The notes beneath the pieces were generated by a model. That model saw only the letters and a list, made by a program, of their open reading frames with translations. It made no database searches and had not been told where the DNA came from. Source: an uncultured Clostridia bacterium (lineage in GTDB: Bacteria > Bacillota > Clostridia > Oscillospirales > Ruminococcaceae). Taken from it: DNA of 45,678 bases. The translations under genes and the position numbers were made by a program. Positions 15,375-25,100 of the stretch are shown piece after piece. The stretch lies in assembly GCA_947625195.1 (NCBI GenBank), contig CANQNK010000017.1:1-45678 (forward strand). Reading direction: 5' to 3'. Every line of letters starts with the position of its first letter. Within the stretch, counting starts at the first letter, position 1.

Positions 15375-16612
15375 GCGGGATGTCAGATAAGCAGCTGACG
15401 GTAATGCGGTGGTGGACTACCGACAGTCTCGGCAAAAAGGACGGCATTATCTGCGACGGCGCGGTGAGGTCGGGAAAAACATATGCCATGTCACACTCGT
15501 TTGTGATGTGGTCGATGACAAACTTTTCCTACAAAGACTTTGCATTTTGCGGCAAGACAATATCCTCGCTTCGCCGCAACGTGATAGAGCCATTAATGCT
15601 CAGTCTTGCAAATGACGGTTTCGGTATAAGGGATGTGAAATCGAGAAACTACATTGAAATACGCAGGGGCGATTTCAAAAACCGATATTATCTCTTCGGA
15701 GGAAAGGACGAAGGTTCTGCGGCCTTGATACAGGGAATGACCTTAGCGGGAGTGATGTTCGACGAGGTAGCACTGATGCCGAGGAGCTTTGTCGAGCAGG
15801 CAATAGCCAGATGTTCGACGGATGGCTCAAAGCTGTGGTTCAACTGCAACCCTGACAATCCGTATCACTGGTTCAAGCGGGAGTGGATAGACAAGGCGAG
15901 GGAAAAAAATCTTTTCTATCTCAGGTTTACTTTAGACGACAACCCAAGCCTCTCAGAGTCGATAGTAAACAGGTATAAGACCCTTTTTTGCGGAGCATTT
16001 TATGATAGATTCGTTCTGGGAAGATGGTCAGGGACCTATGGGCTTGTTTATCCGGACTTTAAATCCGCGATTACCGATAAAACTGTCACGGAGTGTGAAA
16101 AGTACGTGGTTTCGTGCGATTACGGCACTGTAAACCCAAGTTCGTTCGGGCTTTGGGGAAAGGACGAGGACGGCGTGTGGACAAGGATAAAAGAGTATTA
16201 TTACGACTCAAAAGCAAAGGGCCTTCAGAAAACCGATGAGGAGCACTACCGCTCGCTTACGGCTCTGCTTGGCGATATAACCCCCGAATGTGTAATAATC
16301 GACCCTTCTGCCGCCTCGTTTATAGAATGTGTAAATCGCCACGGAGAATTCAAGACGGTAAGAGCAAAAAACGACGTCATCTCAGGCATAAGACAGGTAA
16401 GCGACGCCATAAAGCTTGGAAAAATCAAGATACACTCCTTATGTGAGGATTCCATAAGGGAATCCACTCTTTACCGCTGGGACGAAAAAAGCGGCAGAGA
16501 CGCGCCTTTAAAGGAAAATGACCACGCAATGGACGACATCAGATATTTTGTTTCGACCTACCTGTCGGCACATACGGATGATTTTTTCTGTATGTCGCTC
16601 GGCAGGGAATAA
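15371..16612 (+). CDS. terL: Phage terminase large subunit (PBSX family)
   Basis: A 413-residue DNA-packaging motor. The ATPase domain has Walker A GAVRSGKT (30-37) and Walker B VMFDE (Asp131-Glu132). The C-terminal RNase H-like nuclease begins at SCDYGTVNP (Asp250) with further acidic residues at IIDPSAASF and DHAMDDIRY. It would pump DNA into proheads and cut it. All motifs look intact, so the protein should be active. It starts with TTG (TTGAGCGGG) after GGAGGA, overlapping the small subunit gene, although ATG at 15380 is also possible. Confidence 0.92.
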   Translation: MSGMSDKQLTVMRWWTTDSLGKKDGIICDGAVRSGKTYAMSHSFVMWSMTNFSYKDFAFCGKTISSLRRNVIEPLMLSLANDGFGIRDVKSRNYIEIRRGDFKNRYYLFGGKDEGSAALIQGMTLAGVMFDEVALMPRSFVEQAIARCSTDGSKLWFNCNPDNPYHWFKREWIDKAREKNLFYLRFTLDDNPSLSESIVNRYKTLFCGAFYDRFVLGRWSGTYGLVYPDFKSAITDKTVTECEKYVVSCDYGTVNPSSFGLWGKDEDGVWTRIKEYYYDSKAKGLQKTDEEHYRSLTALLGDITPECVIIDPSAASFIECVNRHGEFKTVRAKNDVISGIRQVSDAIKLGKIKIHSLCEDSIRESTLYRWDEKSGRDAPLKENDHAMDDIRYFVSTYLSAHTDDFFCMSLGRE

Positions 16613-16631
16613 ACAGAAAGGAGTGTTTTAT

Positions 16632-17777
16632 ATCAGATTCAAAAAATCCGGAAAGAAAGATGCGTCTTGCATTCCGGCAACATTTTCAAGCCGATGTGAA
16701 GGAAGCACAACAGGACTTAGCACGGTAAGCCGTTTTGAATACGAGCTTTACGAGTCTTTGCGTGCAAACGTGCCTATAGTCGACGCCTGTGTACTTAAGA
16801 TCGTAAGACTTACGGGCGGCTTTAAGCTGATAGCGCGCAACGAGAAATATCAGGCTGAACTCGAGAACTTCCAGAAAAACGTTCCGGTCGGACTCAGCGG
16901 AGTATCCTTAAATGAGTTTATAGATATACATCTGGACTCGATGCTCACCTACGGCAGGGGAATAGGAGAGATACTCATTTCAGACGGAAGCATAATCGGA
17001 CTTTACAATGCCGACCCCACGCTGTTTAAAGTCGCCAGAGGTGAAAATCCATGCGACAGGCGTTTTTACGCCGCAGGAACAAACGAGGATATACCTGTAG
17101 AAAACCCGGAAAGAGTGCTTTTTTCCTGCTTGAATCCCAACCCGAAGAATCCGTTCGGCGTATCTGTTTTCAGAGGGCTCCCTTCTCTGGCGGGTGTGCT
17201 TATGAAGATATACCGCTCTATAGGACATAACTTTGAAAGGGTGGGAAACATTCGATATGCGGTCACCTATAAGCCTCAGAGCGATTCGGATTCTGCCTTT
17301 GCAAAGGAGCGTGCTATGCAGATAGCGCAAGCGTGGTCAGAGGGCATGACCGCCACCCGTAACGGCGTTGTGAAGGACTTTGTAGCCGTAGGGGACGTGG
17401 ATATCAAGGTGATAGGCGCTGATAGCCAGGTGCTTGATACCGAAATACCCGTGCGTCAGCTTATAGAGCAAATGATATCAAAGCTATCCGTTCCGCCGTT
17501 TTTGCTGGGACTTAACTGGAGCTCCACCGAGCGAATGAGCGCTCAGCAGTGCGATATTCTAACCAGCGAGCTTGAGTATTACAGACGCCTTCTTACTCCG
17601 GTTATCTTGCAGGCAGCAAACACCTACCTGCGCTCGATCGGAGCAGATTGTGAAGCCGATGTTGAGTGGAATATGATAAATCTTCAGGACGAAACGGAGC
17701 TTGCAAAGGCAAGGCTTTACAACGCTCAGGCAAAACAGCTTGAAATACAGAATGAAAAGGAGGAGCAAATTGGATAG
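16632..17777 (+). CDS. Phage portal protein (possible ATC start)
   Basis: About 382 residues, SPP1/PBSX-type portal: a dodecameric ring at the capsid vertex through which DNA enters. Recognisable stretches are FEYELYESLRANVPIVDACVLKI near the N-terminus, DPTLFKVARG, and the helical QLIEQMISKLSVPPFLLGL (no more than one loop from the portal crown). The reading frame is open from 16518, inside terL, but the strong AAAGGAG (16617-16623) has no ATG, GTG or TTG in frame at normal distance. The in-frame codon eight bases downstream is ATC (16632). GTG at 16623 overlaps the ribosome site itself. The start is therefore uncertain. Its end overlaps the next gene by eight bases. Confidence 0.82.
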   Translation: MRFKKSGKKDASCIPATFSSRCEGSTTGLSTVSRFEYELYESLRANVPIVDACVLKIVRLTGGFKLIARNEKYQAELENFQKNVPVGLSGVSLNEFIDIHLDSMLTYGRGIGEILISDGSIIGLYNADPTLFKVARGENPCDRRFYAAGTNEDIPVENPERVLFSCLNPNPKNPFGVSVFRGLPSLAGVLMKIYRSIGHNFERVGNIRYAVTYKPQSDSDSAFAKERAMQIAQAWSEGMTATRNGVVKDFVAVGDVDIKVIGADSQVLDTEIPVRQLIEQMISKLSVPPFLLGLNWSSTERMSAQQCDILTSELEYYRRLLTPVILQAANTYLRSIGADCEADVEWNMINLQDETELAKARLYNAQAKQLEIQNEKEEQIG

Positions 17778-18630
17778 CTTTACGCTTAACGAACGGGAAA
17801 TAGAAAAGATAAACAGGCTTACCAGAAGACGATTTAACGCAGACGAGCTTTACGCCTTTCCTATAATCCTGTGCGACAATGAAATAGACCGCGACGGCGA
17901 AAGGTTTTCAATAGCCAGCTTAAATGCGCTTGCAAAGCTATTTGTAGGTAAGACAGGAATTTTTGACCACAACCTAAAGGGGCAGAATCAGACCGCCAGA
18001 ATTTACGACGCAAGGGTTGTAACAGACAGTCAAAGCAAGACCGCTTCTGGCGAGAACTATACTACTCTGGTGGGATACGCCTATATGGTGCGTACCGACA
18101 AAAACGCAGATCTTATAAAGGAAATTGAAGCCGGAATCAAAAAGGAGGTATCTGTAAGCTGCGCCGTGAAGAAGCGCATATGCAGCATTTGCGGACGCGA
18201 TAAGCAGTCAAAAGGCTGTTCACATCAGCCGGGCAGAGTGTATAACTCAAAGCTGTGCTCGATAATTCTTGAAGATGTTTACGACGCATACGAGTTTTCC
18301 TTTGTGGCGGTTCCAGCACAGCCCAAGGCGGGTGTTACAAAAACCTATGGTAGGTCTGGCGGCAATAATGCGGCGATGATACTTAAAACGGATGAGGCCG
18401 TAAGAGCGCTTTCCGAGCGCATAAAAAGGGAGACTACCGCCGCAGTTATGATGGAAATGCCTGCCGTGCCAAAGACGGTAATACTTAAATTCTGCGAAAA
18501 GCTTTCATATGAAGAGCTTGAGGAGATTTTATGTGAGATCAAGAAAAAACGCCGCAAAGTAACGTTTTTGGACGATATAGTCAAAAGCGATAATCAAAGC
18601 GGCAATACAACAGAAAATTTTAAAATGTAA
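17770..18630 (+). CDS. Prohead protease with C-terminal scaffold-like tail
   Basis: A 286-residue protein from a TTG start (17770) preceded by AAGGAGG inside the portal gene. The N-terminal 190 residues look like a phage capsid-maturation protease: DNEIDRDGERFS, FDHNL (His67), a KKEVSVS serine region (128-130) and the family-typical EFSFVAVPAQPKAGVTK. An inserted CSICGRDKQSKGCSH cluster (Cys138, 141, 150, His152) looks like a zinc site. The last 80 residues are charged and helical, like a fused scaffold. It would cleave scaffold and capsid during head assembly. The serine/His assignment is inferred from position, not alignment. Confidence 0.72.
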   Translation: MDSFTLNEREIEKINRLTRRRFNADELYAFPIILCDNEIDRDGERFSIASLNALAKLFVGKTGIFDHNLKGQNQTARIYDARVVTDSQSKTASGENYTTLVGYAYMVRTDKNADLIKEIEAGIKKEVSVSCAVKKRICSICGRDKQSKGCSHQPGRVYNSKLCSIILEDVYDAYEFSFVAVPAQPKAGVTKTYGRSGGNNAAMILKTDEAVRALSERIKRETTAAVMMEMPAVPKTVILKFCEKLSYEELEEILCEIKKKRRKVTFLDDIVKSDNQSGNTTENFKM

Positions 18631-18642
18631 AGGAGATTATTT

Positions 18643-19632
18643 ATGTACAACGATATTAAACTTGAAAAAACACTTTATAACATTTCGGGGAAAAACTTTA
18701 CTCAGGCGCTTACAGAGCTTGATCCCGATGAGGAATACAAAGGCACACCACTTGAGGGACTTGATGCTTATGAAAGACAGCTGAAGAGATTCGATATCAA
18801 GGTGAAGGGTAAGGACTGCGATACGGTGGACAGATTTTTCGCAACTACCGATTCTGCAATTCTGTTTCCTGAGTTTGTAAGACGTCAGGTCGTTCAGGGA
18901 TTCAACGAGACTTTTACCATAGGACAGTATGCCGCGTCTTCCGCAATTATCGACGACACCTACTTTAATTCTCTTATGGTGGTAATCAACAGCGGCACTG
19001 AATCGGTTTCTGAGGGTAAGAATATGCCGACTATGATAGTGAGAAACAATTCCCCGCACGCAACCTTTAAGTTTGCAAGAGAAATGGATATCACCTATGA
19101 GGTGCTGAAAAAGAAGAGAATCGACACATTTGCGGTTATCTTAAAACAGCTCGGAGTGACTATAGCAAGAAGCGCAAACGATCAGCTTGTTCAGACGGTG
19201 AGCGCTGCAACCTCTTACAATATCGACACTACCGCAAGTGAATTCAACTATAGTACTCTTGTTGAACTGTGGAAGAAGATGGACGGCTTTGATATGGACA
19301 CAATGTTCTGCTCAAAAGAAAACTTCGGAAGGATCCTTCAGTTTGATGAGATGAAGAATTTGGTAGCTACCGGAATCTGTGCCGAAAATTCAACAATCGT
19401 TACGCCGTTCGGAATCACAATCAAGGCGGTGCCCGGAATGACTGCAAAGCAAATAGTGGGATTTTCCAGCAAGTACGCTTACGAGCTTGTTTACTGCGGT
19501 GATATGGTGATAGATATCGGAAAGCTTATCAGCACTCAGTATGATCAGATAGGCTCGTCAATAATCATCGGAATATCAAGATTCAACAACCTTGCGGTCA
19601 ACGTAATAAACATTACAGATGGCGCAGACTAA
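18643..19632 (+). CDS. Phage major capsid protein (HK97 fold likely)
   Basis: A 329-residue protein with the composition and position of an HK97-like capsid protein, directly after the protease and before the connector. Segments such as RFFATTDSAILFPEFVRRQVVQGF, the central KFAREMDITYEVLKKKRIDTF and the C-terminal GSSIIIGISRF are typical of Firmicutes capsid proteins. It lacks a long N-terminal delta domain of its own, which fits scaffold being supplied by the protease gene. AAAGGAG lies eight bases before the ATG. Confidence 0.82.
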   Translation: MYNDIKLEKTLYNISGKNFTQALTELDPDEEYKGTPLEGLDAYERQLKRFDIKVKGKDCDTVDRFFATTDSAILFPEFVRRQVVQGFNETFTIGQYAASSAIIDDTYFNSLMVVINSGTESVSEGKNMPTMIVRNNSPHATFKFAREMDITYEVLKKKRIDTFAVILKQLGVTIARSANDQLVQTVSAATSYNIDTTASEFNYSTLVELWKKMDGFDMDTMFCSKENFGRILQFDEMKNLVATGICAENSTIVTPFGITIKAVPGMTAKQIVGFSSKYAYELVYCGDMVIDIGKLISTQYDQIGSSIIIGISRFNNLAVNVINITDGAD

Positions 19633-19652
19633 CGCCGCTTTAAGGAGCTAAA

Positions 19653-20021
19653 ATGGATATTGAAAAAATTGTAACGCTTTTTTGCAGGCTTACAACGCTT
19701 TTAGAATCCTCGCGCGAGCAGTTCATAGACATCGTAAACAACGCATATACCTGCGTGAGCCAAAGGCTTTTAAAGCCTGCGGCTCAATATACGCAGGAAG
19801 AGATTGCAAAGCTTGAATATGCTGTGGGTTGTATTGCGTTTTATGATTATACTGTGGTAGATCTTGCCAGAGAAAGAAGATATCTCTCCAAAACAGGAAG
19901 CTTTGTGGCCGAAAGCGAAAACTCACCAAGAATTAAGGCCGCCGCTCTTTTAAAAAAAGGTGCTTTGGATGAAATAAAAGGTCTGGTTGCCGACGACGGC
20001 TTTTTATTTGTCAACGTCTGA
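19653..20021 (+). CDS. Probable head-tail connector protein
   Basis: A 122-residue, mainly helical protein immediately after the capsid gene. Length, helix content and place match gp6/gp15-type connectors that sit between portal and tail. I see no diagnostic motif, so the name rests on synteny. AGGAG is seven bases before the ATG. Confidence 0.55.
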   Translation: MDIEKIVTLFCRLTTLLESSREQFIDIVNNAYTCVSQRLLKPAAQYTQEEIAKLEYAVGCIAFYDYTVVDLARERRYLSKTGSFVAESENSPRIKAAALLKKGALDEIKGLVADDGFLFVNV

Positions 20022-20033
20022 AGGAGAAATGCT

Positions 20034-20432
20034 ATGACCTCTAATATAATAAGCGCTGTTTTCTATTTGATGTTTCAAAATGGTTTTACATCCTATAAAG
20101 CGTACGACAATACAACATACAAGCAAAGACAGGCAGATAAGTTTTGCACCGTCTCGCCGAAGGAGACAAGGGAGATCTCAAGGGCGGCAAAGAGTGATGG
20201 CAGTATAGTTGTGGGATATGAAACAGATGTTGAGGTTTCGCTTTATTTCGGCGAGAAAATCAGCATAAACGAAATATATACGACCTGCGATGAGATTATA
20301 AAGACGATTACAGGATATCAGGCGATAAATGTAAAAAGCGTGTTTTTAAAAGACATAGCCTATTCAGCTTCTCACCGTATGATAACCAGAGATGTGATTA
20401 TTACGATCACTTATATTGAGGAGGAAAAGTAA
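20034..20432 (+). CDS. Phage head-completion or tail-terminator-like protein
   Basis: A 132-residue alpha/beta protein between the connector and two tail-type genes. In siphoviruses and myoviruses this slot holds tail-terminator or head-closure proteins of 110-140 residues, and its ending RDVIITITYIEEE is similar in style. No motif identifies it. Its stop overlaps the next ATG by one base (TAATG), so the two are translated together. Confidence 0.45.
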   Translation: MTSNIISAVFYLMFQNGFTSYKAYDNTTYKQRQADKFCTVSPKETREISRAAKSDGSIVVGYETDVEVSLYFGEKISINEIYTTCDEIIKTITGYQAINVKSVFLKDIAYSASHRMITRDVIITITYIEEEK

Positions 20433-20785
20433 TGGATGTTTCAAGGTTTTATTTATCGGTTACTCTTTTCGGAGCACCACTTGTCTGCGAGGAAATGCAT
20501 ATTAAACGAGAAGCAGCAGTAGCCCAGATAACAACAGTTTCAAACGGAGTCGTTTCAAGAAAACAGGGTGTTAAAAGACGGGTTATTACCCTCAAGGGAA
20601 AGGTTGTATGCGACGATTTCAGCGCGATTCAGGATGCTCTGGAGCAGGGCCTTAAGACAAAGACTACTGTGACGGTAAACACAACAGAATACGAGAATGC
20701 TGAGATTTACGACTACTCAATAAAACTGAAGGCGGGGGAAAAGCTGGCGGACGTTGAGCTTCAGCTTTATATTGACGATGAATAG
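20432..20785 (+). CDS. Small beta-rich phage tail-associated protein
   Basis: A 117-residue protein, mostly predicted beta strands (VSRKQGVKRRVITLKGKVV, then DVELQLYIDDE). It is too short to be a full tail tube protein, and its place just before an XkdQ-like gene suggests a baseplate or hub accessory. I do not recognise the family. It overlaps the next gene. Confidence 0.42.
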   Translation: MDVSRFYLSVTLFGAPLVCEEMHIKREAAVAQITTVSNGVVSRKQGVKRRVITLKGKVVCDDFSAIQDALEQGLKTKTTVTVNTTEYENAEIYDYSIKLKAGEKLADVELQLYIDDE

Positions 20786-21731
20786 CATACTGGTCAACTT
20801 TTTCGAGGCAAACAGCGGCAGGTTTTTAGGCAGCCGGGACGCGGTTTCAATGAGTTTTGTAAAGGAGTGGTATACTCCCTATACTGCGGTGAGGCTCAAT
20901 ATCATAAGCGAGAATACTATTCCCGATACCTGCGAAGTGCGCGTTTTCATAGACTCCAAGGTGATTCATCAGGGAATTGCTGACAAAATGGAATCAAGAA
21001 AAACCTCTGACGGGCTTTACCACATAAGTCTTTATTCAAGGGGGTACACTGCGGCTCTCGGCGTAAATCAGCCGGTTCCGAAAATAAACAGCAACGTAAA
21101 CCTCAATGATATTTTAACGTCAAACAACATATCGTTCCCGAATATCCCCTGCGAGAAAAACACCAAAACAGTAAATTACGTTTATATTCTCGATAAGGAC
21201 ACGATTTGGGACGCCATAGTGACCTATACGGTGAAGGCTTATAAAAACTATCCGTATATAAGAGGCGCAAACACGGTAATGGTGCAGCCCCCAACAAGTC
21301 CGAGCAGGTTTTCCTATTCTGATAAGGTTCTGGAACTGTACAGCGGAGTTAATCTTTCAAACCTTATATCTCAGATAAATATGAAGGATTACGACGGTAA
21401 TTATGAAAGCTATGAGCTTAAGAACACTTACGCATCTGACAGACAAGTGATAAGGCAGAGCAAAATAAATCTTGACGAGCAGTGGCTTTCTGAACCGCAG
21501 ACTGCGCTTGAAAAGAGAATATACTACGCAAACCGCGCTGCCAGATACAAGGCAGTAAAGGTTGACGGCTACAACGGAGAAGACCTTTTTGATAAAATGA
21601 CTGCAGCCTGTTGGGGAGTGGAAGAAATAACGGACAGGGATATTCATAAAATTGAAATCACAGCTGACAAAAAGGGAGTTTTTACAAAGCTTTACACCTA
21701 TTACGACAGCTATTCGGGAGATATAGCTTAA
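20778..21731 (+). CDS. XkdQ/gpD-like phage tail hub protein
   Basis: About 317 residues from ATG 20778, which overlaps the preceding stop by eight bases; TTG at 20754 in the same frame is an alternative with a GGCGG site. The pattern of an N-terminal FVKEWYTPYTAVRLNI, HQGIADKMES and CNVNLNDILT-like turns, then a C-terminal KLYTYYDSYSGDIA, resembles XkdQ/gpD-type hub proteins that cap the tail and contact the tape measure. No tape-measure gene is present upstream. The stop overlaps an ATG (21731) that opens only a seven-codon frame. Confidence 0.6.
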   Translation: MNSILVNFFEANSGRFLGSRDAVSMSFVKEWYTPYTAVRLNIISENTIPDTCEVRVFIDSKVIHQGIADKMESRKTSDGLYHISLYSRGYTAALGVNQPVPKINSNVNLNDILTSNNISFPNIPCEKNTKTVNYVYILDKDTIWDAIVTYTVKAYKNYPYIRGANTVMVQPPTSPSRFSYSDKVLELYSGVNLSNLISQINMKDYDGNYESYELKNTYASDRQVIRQSKINLDEQWLSEPQTALEKRIYYANRAARYKAVKVDGYNGEDLFDKMTAACWGVEEITDRDIHKIEITADKKGVFTKLYTYYDSYSGDIA

Positions 21732-21751
21732 TGAGATTTTATAAAGCTTGA
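21731..21751 (+). pseudogene. Seven-codon remnant of a following tail gene
   Basis: The XkdQ-like gene ends TAATG, the same coupling used inside the cassette, but the frame it opens reads MRFYKA and stops. A strong terminator follows 35 bases later. The simplest reading is that a downstream tail gene was removed here by deletion; a chance ATG is the alternative. Confidence 0.3.
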
Positions 21752-21785
21752 ATCAATACTTTTTCTGCAACGGTTATGTAATCAG

Positions 21786-21823
21786 ACAAAGCGAAAACAT
21801 AGGCTTTTCGCTTTGTTTTTTTT
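21786..21823 (+). terminator. Strong terminator closing the phage cassette
   Basis: ACAAAGCGAAAA (21786-21797) is perfectly complementary to TTTTCGCTTTGT (21805-21816), with a seven-base loop and eight T. It is among the strongest terminators in the window. Confidence 0.92.
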
Positions 21824-21858
21824 CACCAAATTTTCACCTTTTTTTGCCCGTTTATCGC

Positions 21859-21887
21859 TTAACAGATATTGGCAATAATGATAAAAT
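21859..21887 (+). promoter_or_regulatory. Promoter of the MacB-like ABC gene
   Basis: TTAACA (21859-21864), 17-base spacer, TAAAAT (21882-21887), one mismatch to consensus in each box. Transcription would begin near 21894, about 255 bases before the gene. Confidence 0.55.
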
Positions 21888-21893
21888 CTTTTT

Positions 21894-22148
21894 TGAGCGT
21901 ATTAACGGTTTTGAATAAAGCAATTACCTATTGTACCTTTTATTCAAAGACTGACCTCTTAGTGGTATATTAAGAGGACTTAAGTAAATGAGATTCTTAG
22001 AATTTGGCGGCTGATGTTGTCAGTGTTTGAGGCAAAATCATTTATTTAACGGGTGCGCCCTTATTTATAAGACGATGACGGGGTTTTAAAAGAAAATAGA
22101 TGATAAAATGCAACGGCCCATTTTTTAGTATTTGAAAGGATGATTTTT
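21894..22148 (+). other. Long leader without a recognised gene
   Basis: About 250 bases between the promoter and the ABC gene. CCTCTTA (21955-21961) and TAAGAGG (21971-21977) form a seven-pair hairpin. I see no open reading frame with a ribosome site and no riboswitch consensus; the rest is featureless to me. Confidence 0.4.
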
Positions 22149-25100
22149 ATGCTGGAGCTTAAAGGTATTGTAAAGGACTATCCCACAGGGGTAGACACGG
22201 TTCACGCCCTTAAAGGGATCAGCCTTAAATTCAGGGAAAGCGAGTTTGTATCAGTTTTGGGACCGTCCGGCTGCGGCAAAACAACTATGCTTAATATCAT
22301 AGGCGGTCTGGACCAGTACACCGAGGGCGACCTTATCATAAACGGAAAGTCCACCAAGGATTTTAATGACAGAGATTGGGATACCTACCGAAACCATTCG
22401 ATAGGCTTTGTCTTTCAAAGCTATAACCTTATCCCTCATCAAACGGTGCTTCAGAACGTGGAGCTTGCGCTTACGCTTTCGGGAGTTTCAAAGACTGAAC
22501 GCAGAAAGCGTGCGAAAGAGGCTCTTGAGATGGTGGGGCTCAGTACACAGGAAAACAAAAAACCAGGCGAGATGTCTGGCGGTCAGATGCAGCGTGTTGC
22601 CATTGCAAGGGCAATAGTAAACAACCCGGAAATAGTTTTGGCCGACGAGCCTACCGGCGCGCTTGATACCGAAACGAGCGTTCAGGTTATGGATATTTTA
22701 AAGGAAATAGCCAAGGACAGACTAGTCATAATGGTCACCCACAACCCCGAGCTTGCAAACAGGTATTCGACAAGAATAATCAATATGCTCGACGGTGTTA
22801 TAACCGGGGATTCTGCACCCATTTCAGACGAAGAGAGCGAAGCCGAAAGGCAGAAGGATCTGGTAAAAAGCGAGAAGAATAAAAAGATCAAAAAACCCTC
22901 AATGTCGTTTGCCACGTCGTTTGGACTTTCCTTAAAAAACCTGTTTACAAAAAAGGGCAGGACTGCTTTGACTTCATTTGCGGGAAGCATCGGAATTATT
23001 GGAATTGCGCTTATCCTCGCCGTTTCTCAGGGAACGACCTCGTATATAGATACCTTGCAGGAGGATACACTCTCCTCGTACCCTTTGACTATTGAGGATC
23101 AGAACATAAACCTTTCGTCAGTTATGCAGACATTTATGAATCTCAGTAAATCAGAGCAGAAGCATCAAAATAACGCCGTTTACAAAAAGGCTATGATATA
23201 CGATATGGTCAACTCTCTTAACAATCTTGAGGCGGAGGAGAATGACCTCAAGTCATTTAAGAAGTTTATCGATGAGGAAAGGGATAATACCAAAGGCAAG
23301 CTGGGCCTTGATACAGCAATAAGCGGAGTTCAGTATTCGTATGACCTTGATATGAACGTATACACAAAAAACCTTGACGGCACAGTTATCAAAAGCGATA
23401 CGCAGGAGCTTATGCAGGGTTTCATCAACGAGTATATGGGAATAGATATGTCGGCGGTTACACAGATGAGCGAGAGCTCTTCTACCAGCGGAGTTATGTC
23501 GATGATGACATCAATGTCGCCTATGACCTCTTCCTCTAACAGACTCTGGCAGGAGATGCTTCCCGGAGATAACGGTAAAATCATCAGTCCGCTTCTTGAG
23601 AAGCAGTACGATGTGGTTTATGGCTCGTGGCCGAACAGCTATGACGAGATTGTTCTTGTGCTTGACGAAAATAACGAGCTTGACGACCTGACGCTTTACG
23701 CTCTGGGACTTGAAAAAGAGGAGGAAATAGATGCTATAATGAACGCGGCTATGACCGGAGCTGAGCTTGATGCGGATTTAAAGAGTTGGTCTTATGATGA
23801 GATCTGTGATTTGACATACAGGGTAGCTCTTAACGCAAACAGGTACACTTATGACGAGGCAACCGGCACATACAACGATTTAAGTCTTACCGACGCGGGG
23901 CTTAAGTATATCTATGACAATGGTATAGACCTCAAGGTAACTGGAATCGTCAAACCTAATGCAGATACAGAGCAGGGTATGCTTAACGGCTCGATAGCGT
24001 ATACAAGCGCGCTTACCGAACACATTATAAAAAATTCCAAGGACCTGCCCGCAGTTAAGGCGCAGCTTGGGAATACAGATACGGATATCTTTACCGGAAA
24101 ACCTTTTAAGGAGAACACGGGCGAGCTTACCGACGAGCAGAAGCTTTCAGAGCTGAAAGAGTATCTGTCATCTCTTGATGAAAACGCAAAGGCTGAAGCT
24201 TACATCAAGATTATGGGAATTCCGACAGACGAGCAGGTAAACGAAATGGTTTCTCAGGCAATGTCGGATATGACCAGAGAAAAGATCGAGGAAGCAATGA
24301 TACAGGCGCTTACCTCTCAGATGGGTATGAGCGAGAACGATGTTAAAAGCTACATTGAGAAAATGGAGGACGATGAGCTTCAAAGCATCTATATGCAAAT
24401 GGTATCACAGCAGGTAAAAAGCCAGTACGCTAATCAGGTAAGCGATCAGCTTTCATCCCAAAGTCCGGGCGAGCTTGCAAAGGCTCTTGACGCCGCTCTT
24501 AACGGGTACTCAAAGGAGCAGGCGGCTGTGTATTACGACAGCATAATGGAGTTTTCAGACTCTACCTACGAGGATAATCTTAGAAAACTCGGTTTTATAG
24601 ACATCGACTCTCCTTCGGCGATAAATCTGTATTCGGCCTCCTTTGAGGACAAAGACACAATAGAAGCTGCAATTTCTGAGTACAACAAGGATGTTGACGA
24701 GGTTTCTCAGATAAAATATACCGACTATGTCGGACTCATGATGTCTTCAGTTACATCTATTATAAACGCTATAACCTATGTTCTGATAGCATTTGTTGCG
24801 GTGTCTTTGATAGTTTCTTCAATCATGATAGGCGTTATTACGCTTATATCCGTTCAGGAGAGAACAAAGGAGATTGGAATTCTGCGCGCGATAGGCGCTT
24901 CAAAGAAAAACATATCGGGTATGTTTAACGCCGAAACGATCATCATCGGCTTTACCTCAGGAGCGCTTGGTGTGCTTATAACCTATCTTTTGTGCATTCC
25001 GATAAACATTGTTCTTCACAAACTTACCGATATAAACAGCTTAAGCGCTATGCTGCCGGTTCCTGCGGCGATAATCCTTATAGTGATAAGTATTCTGCTC

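Noticed and set aside
14742-22148. Attachment sites or an integrase for the phage cassette
   Set aside because: No integrase, recombinase or tRNA gene adjoins the cassette, and I could not find a convincing direct repeat at its two ends by eye.
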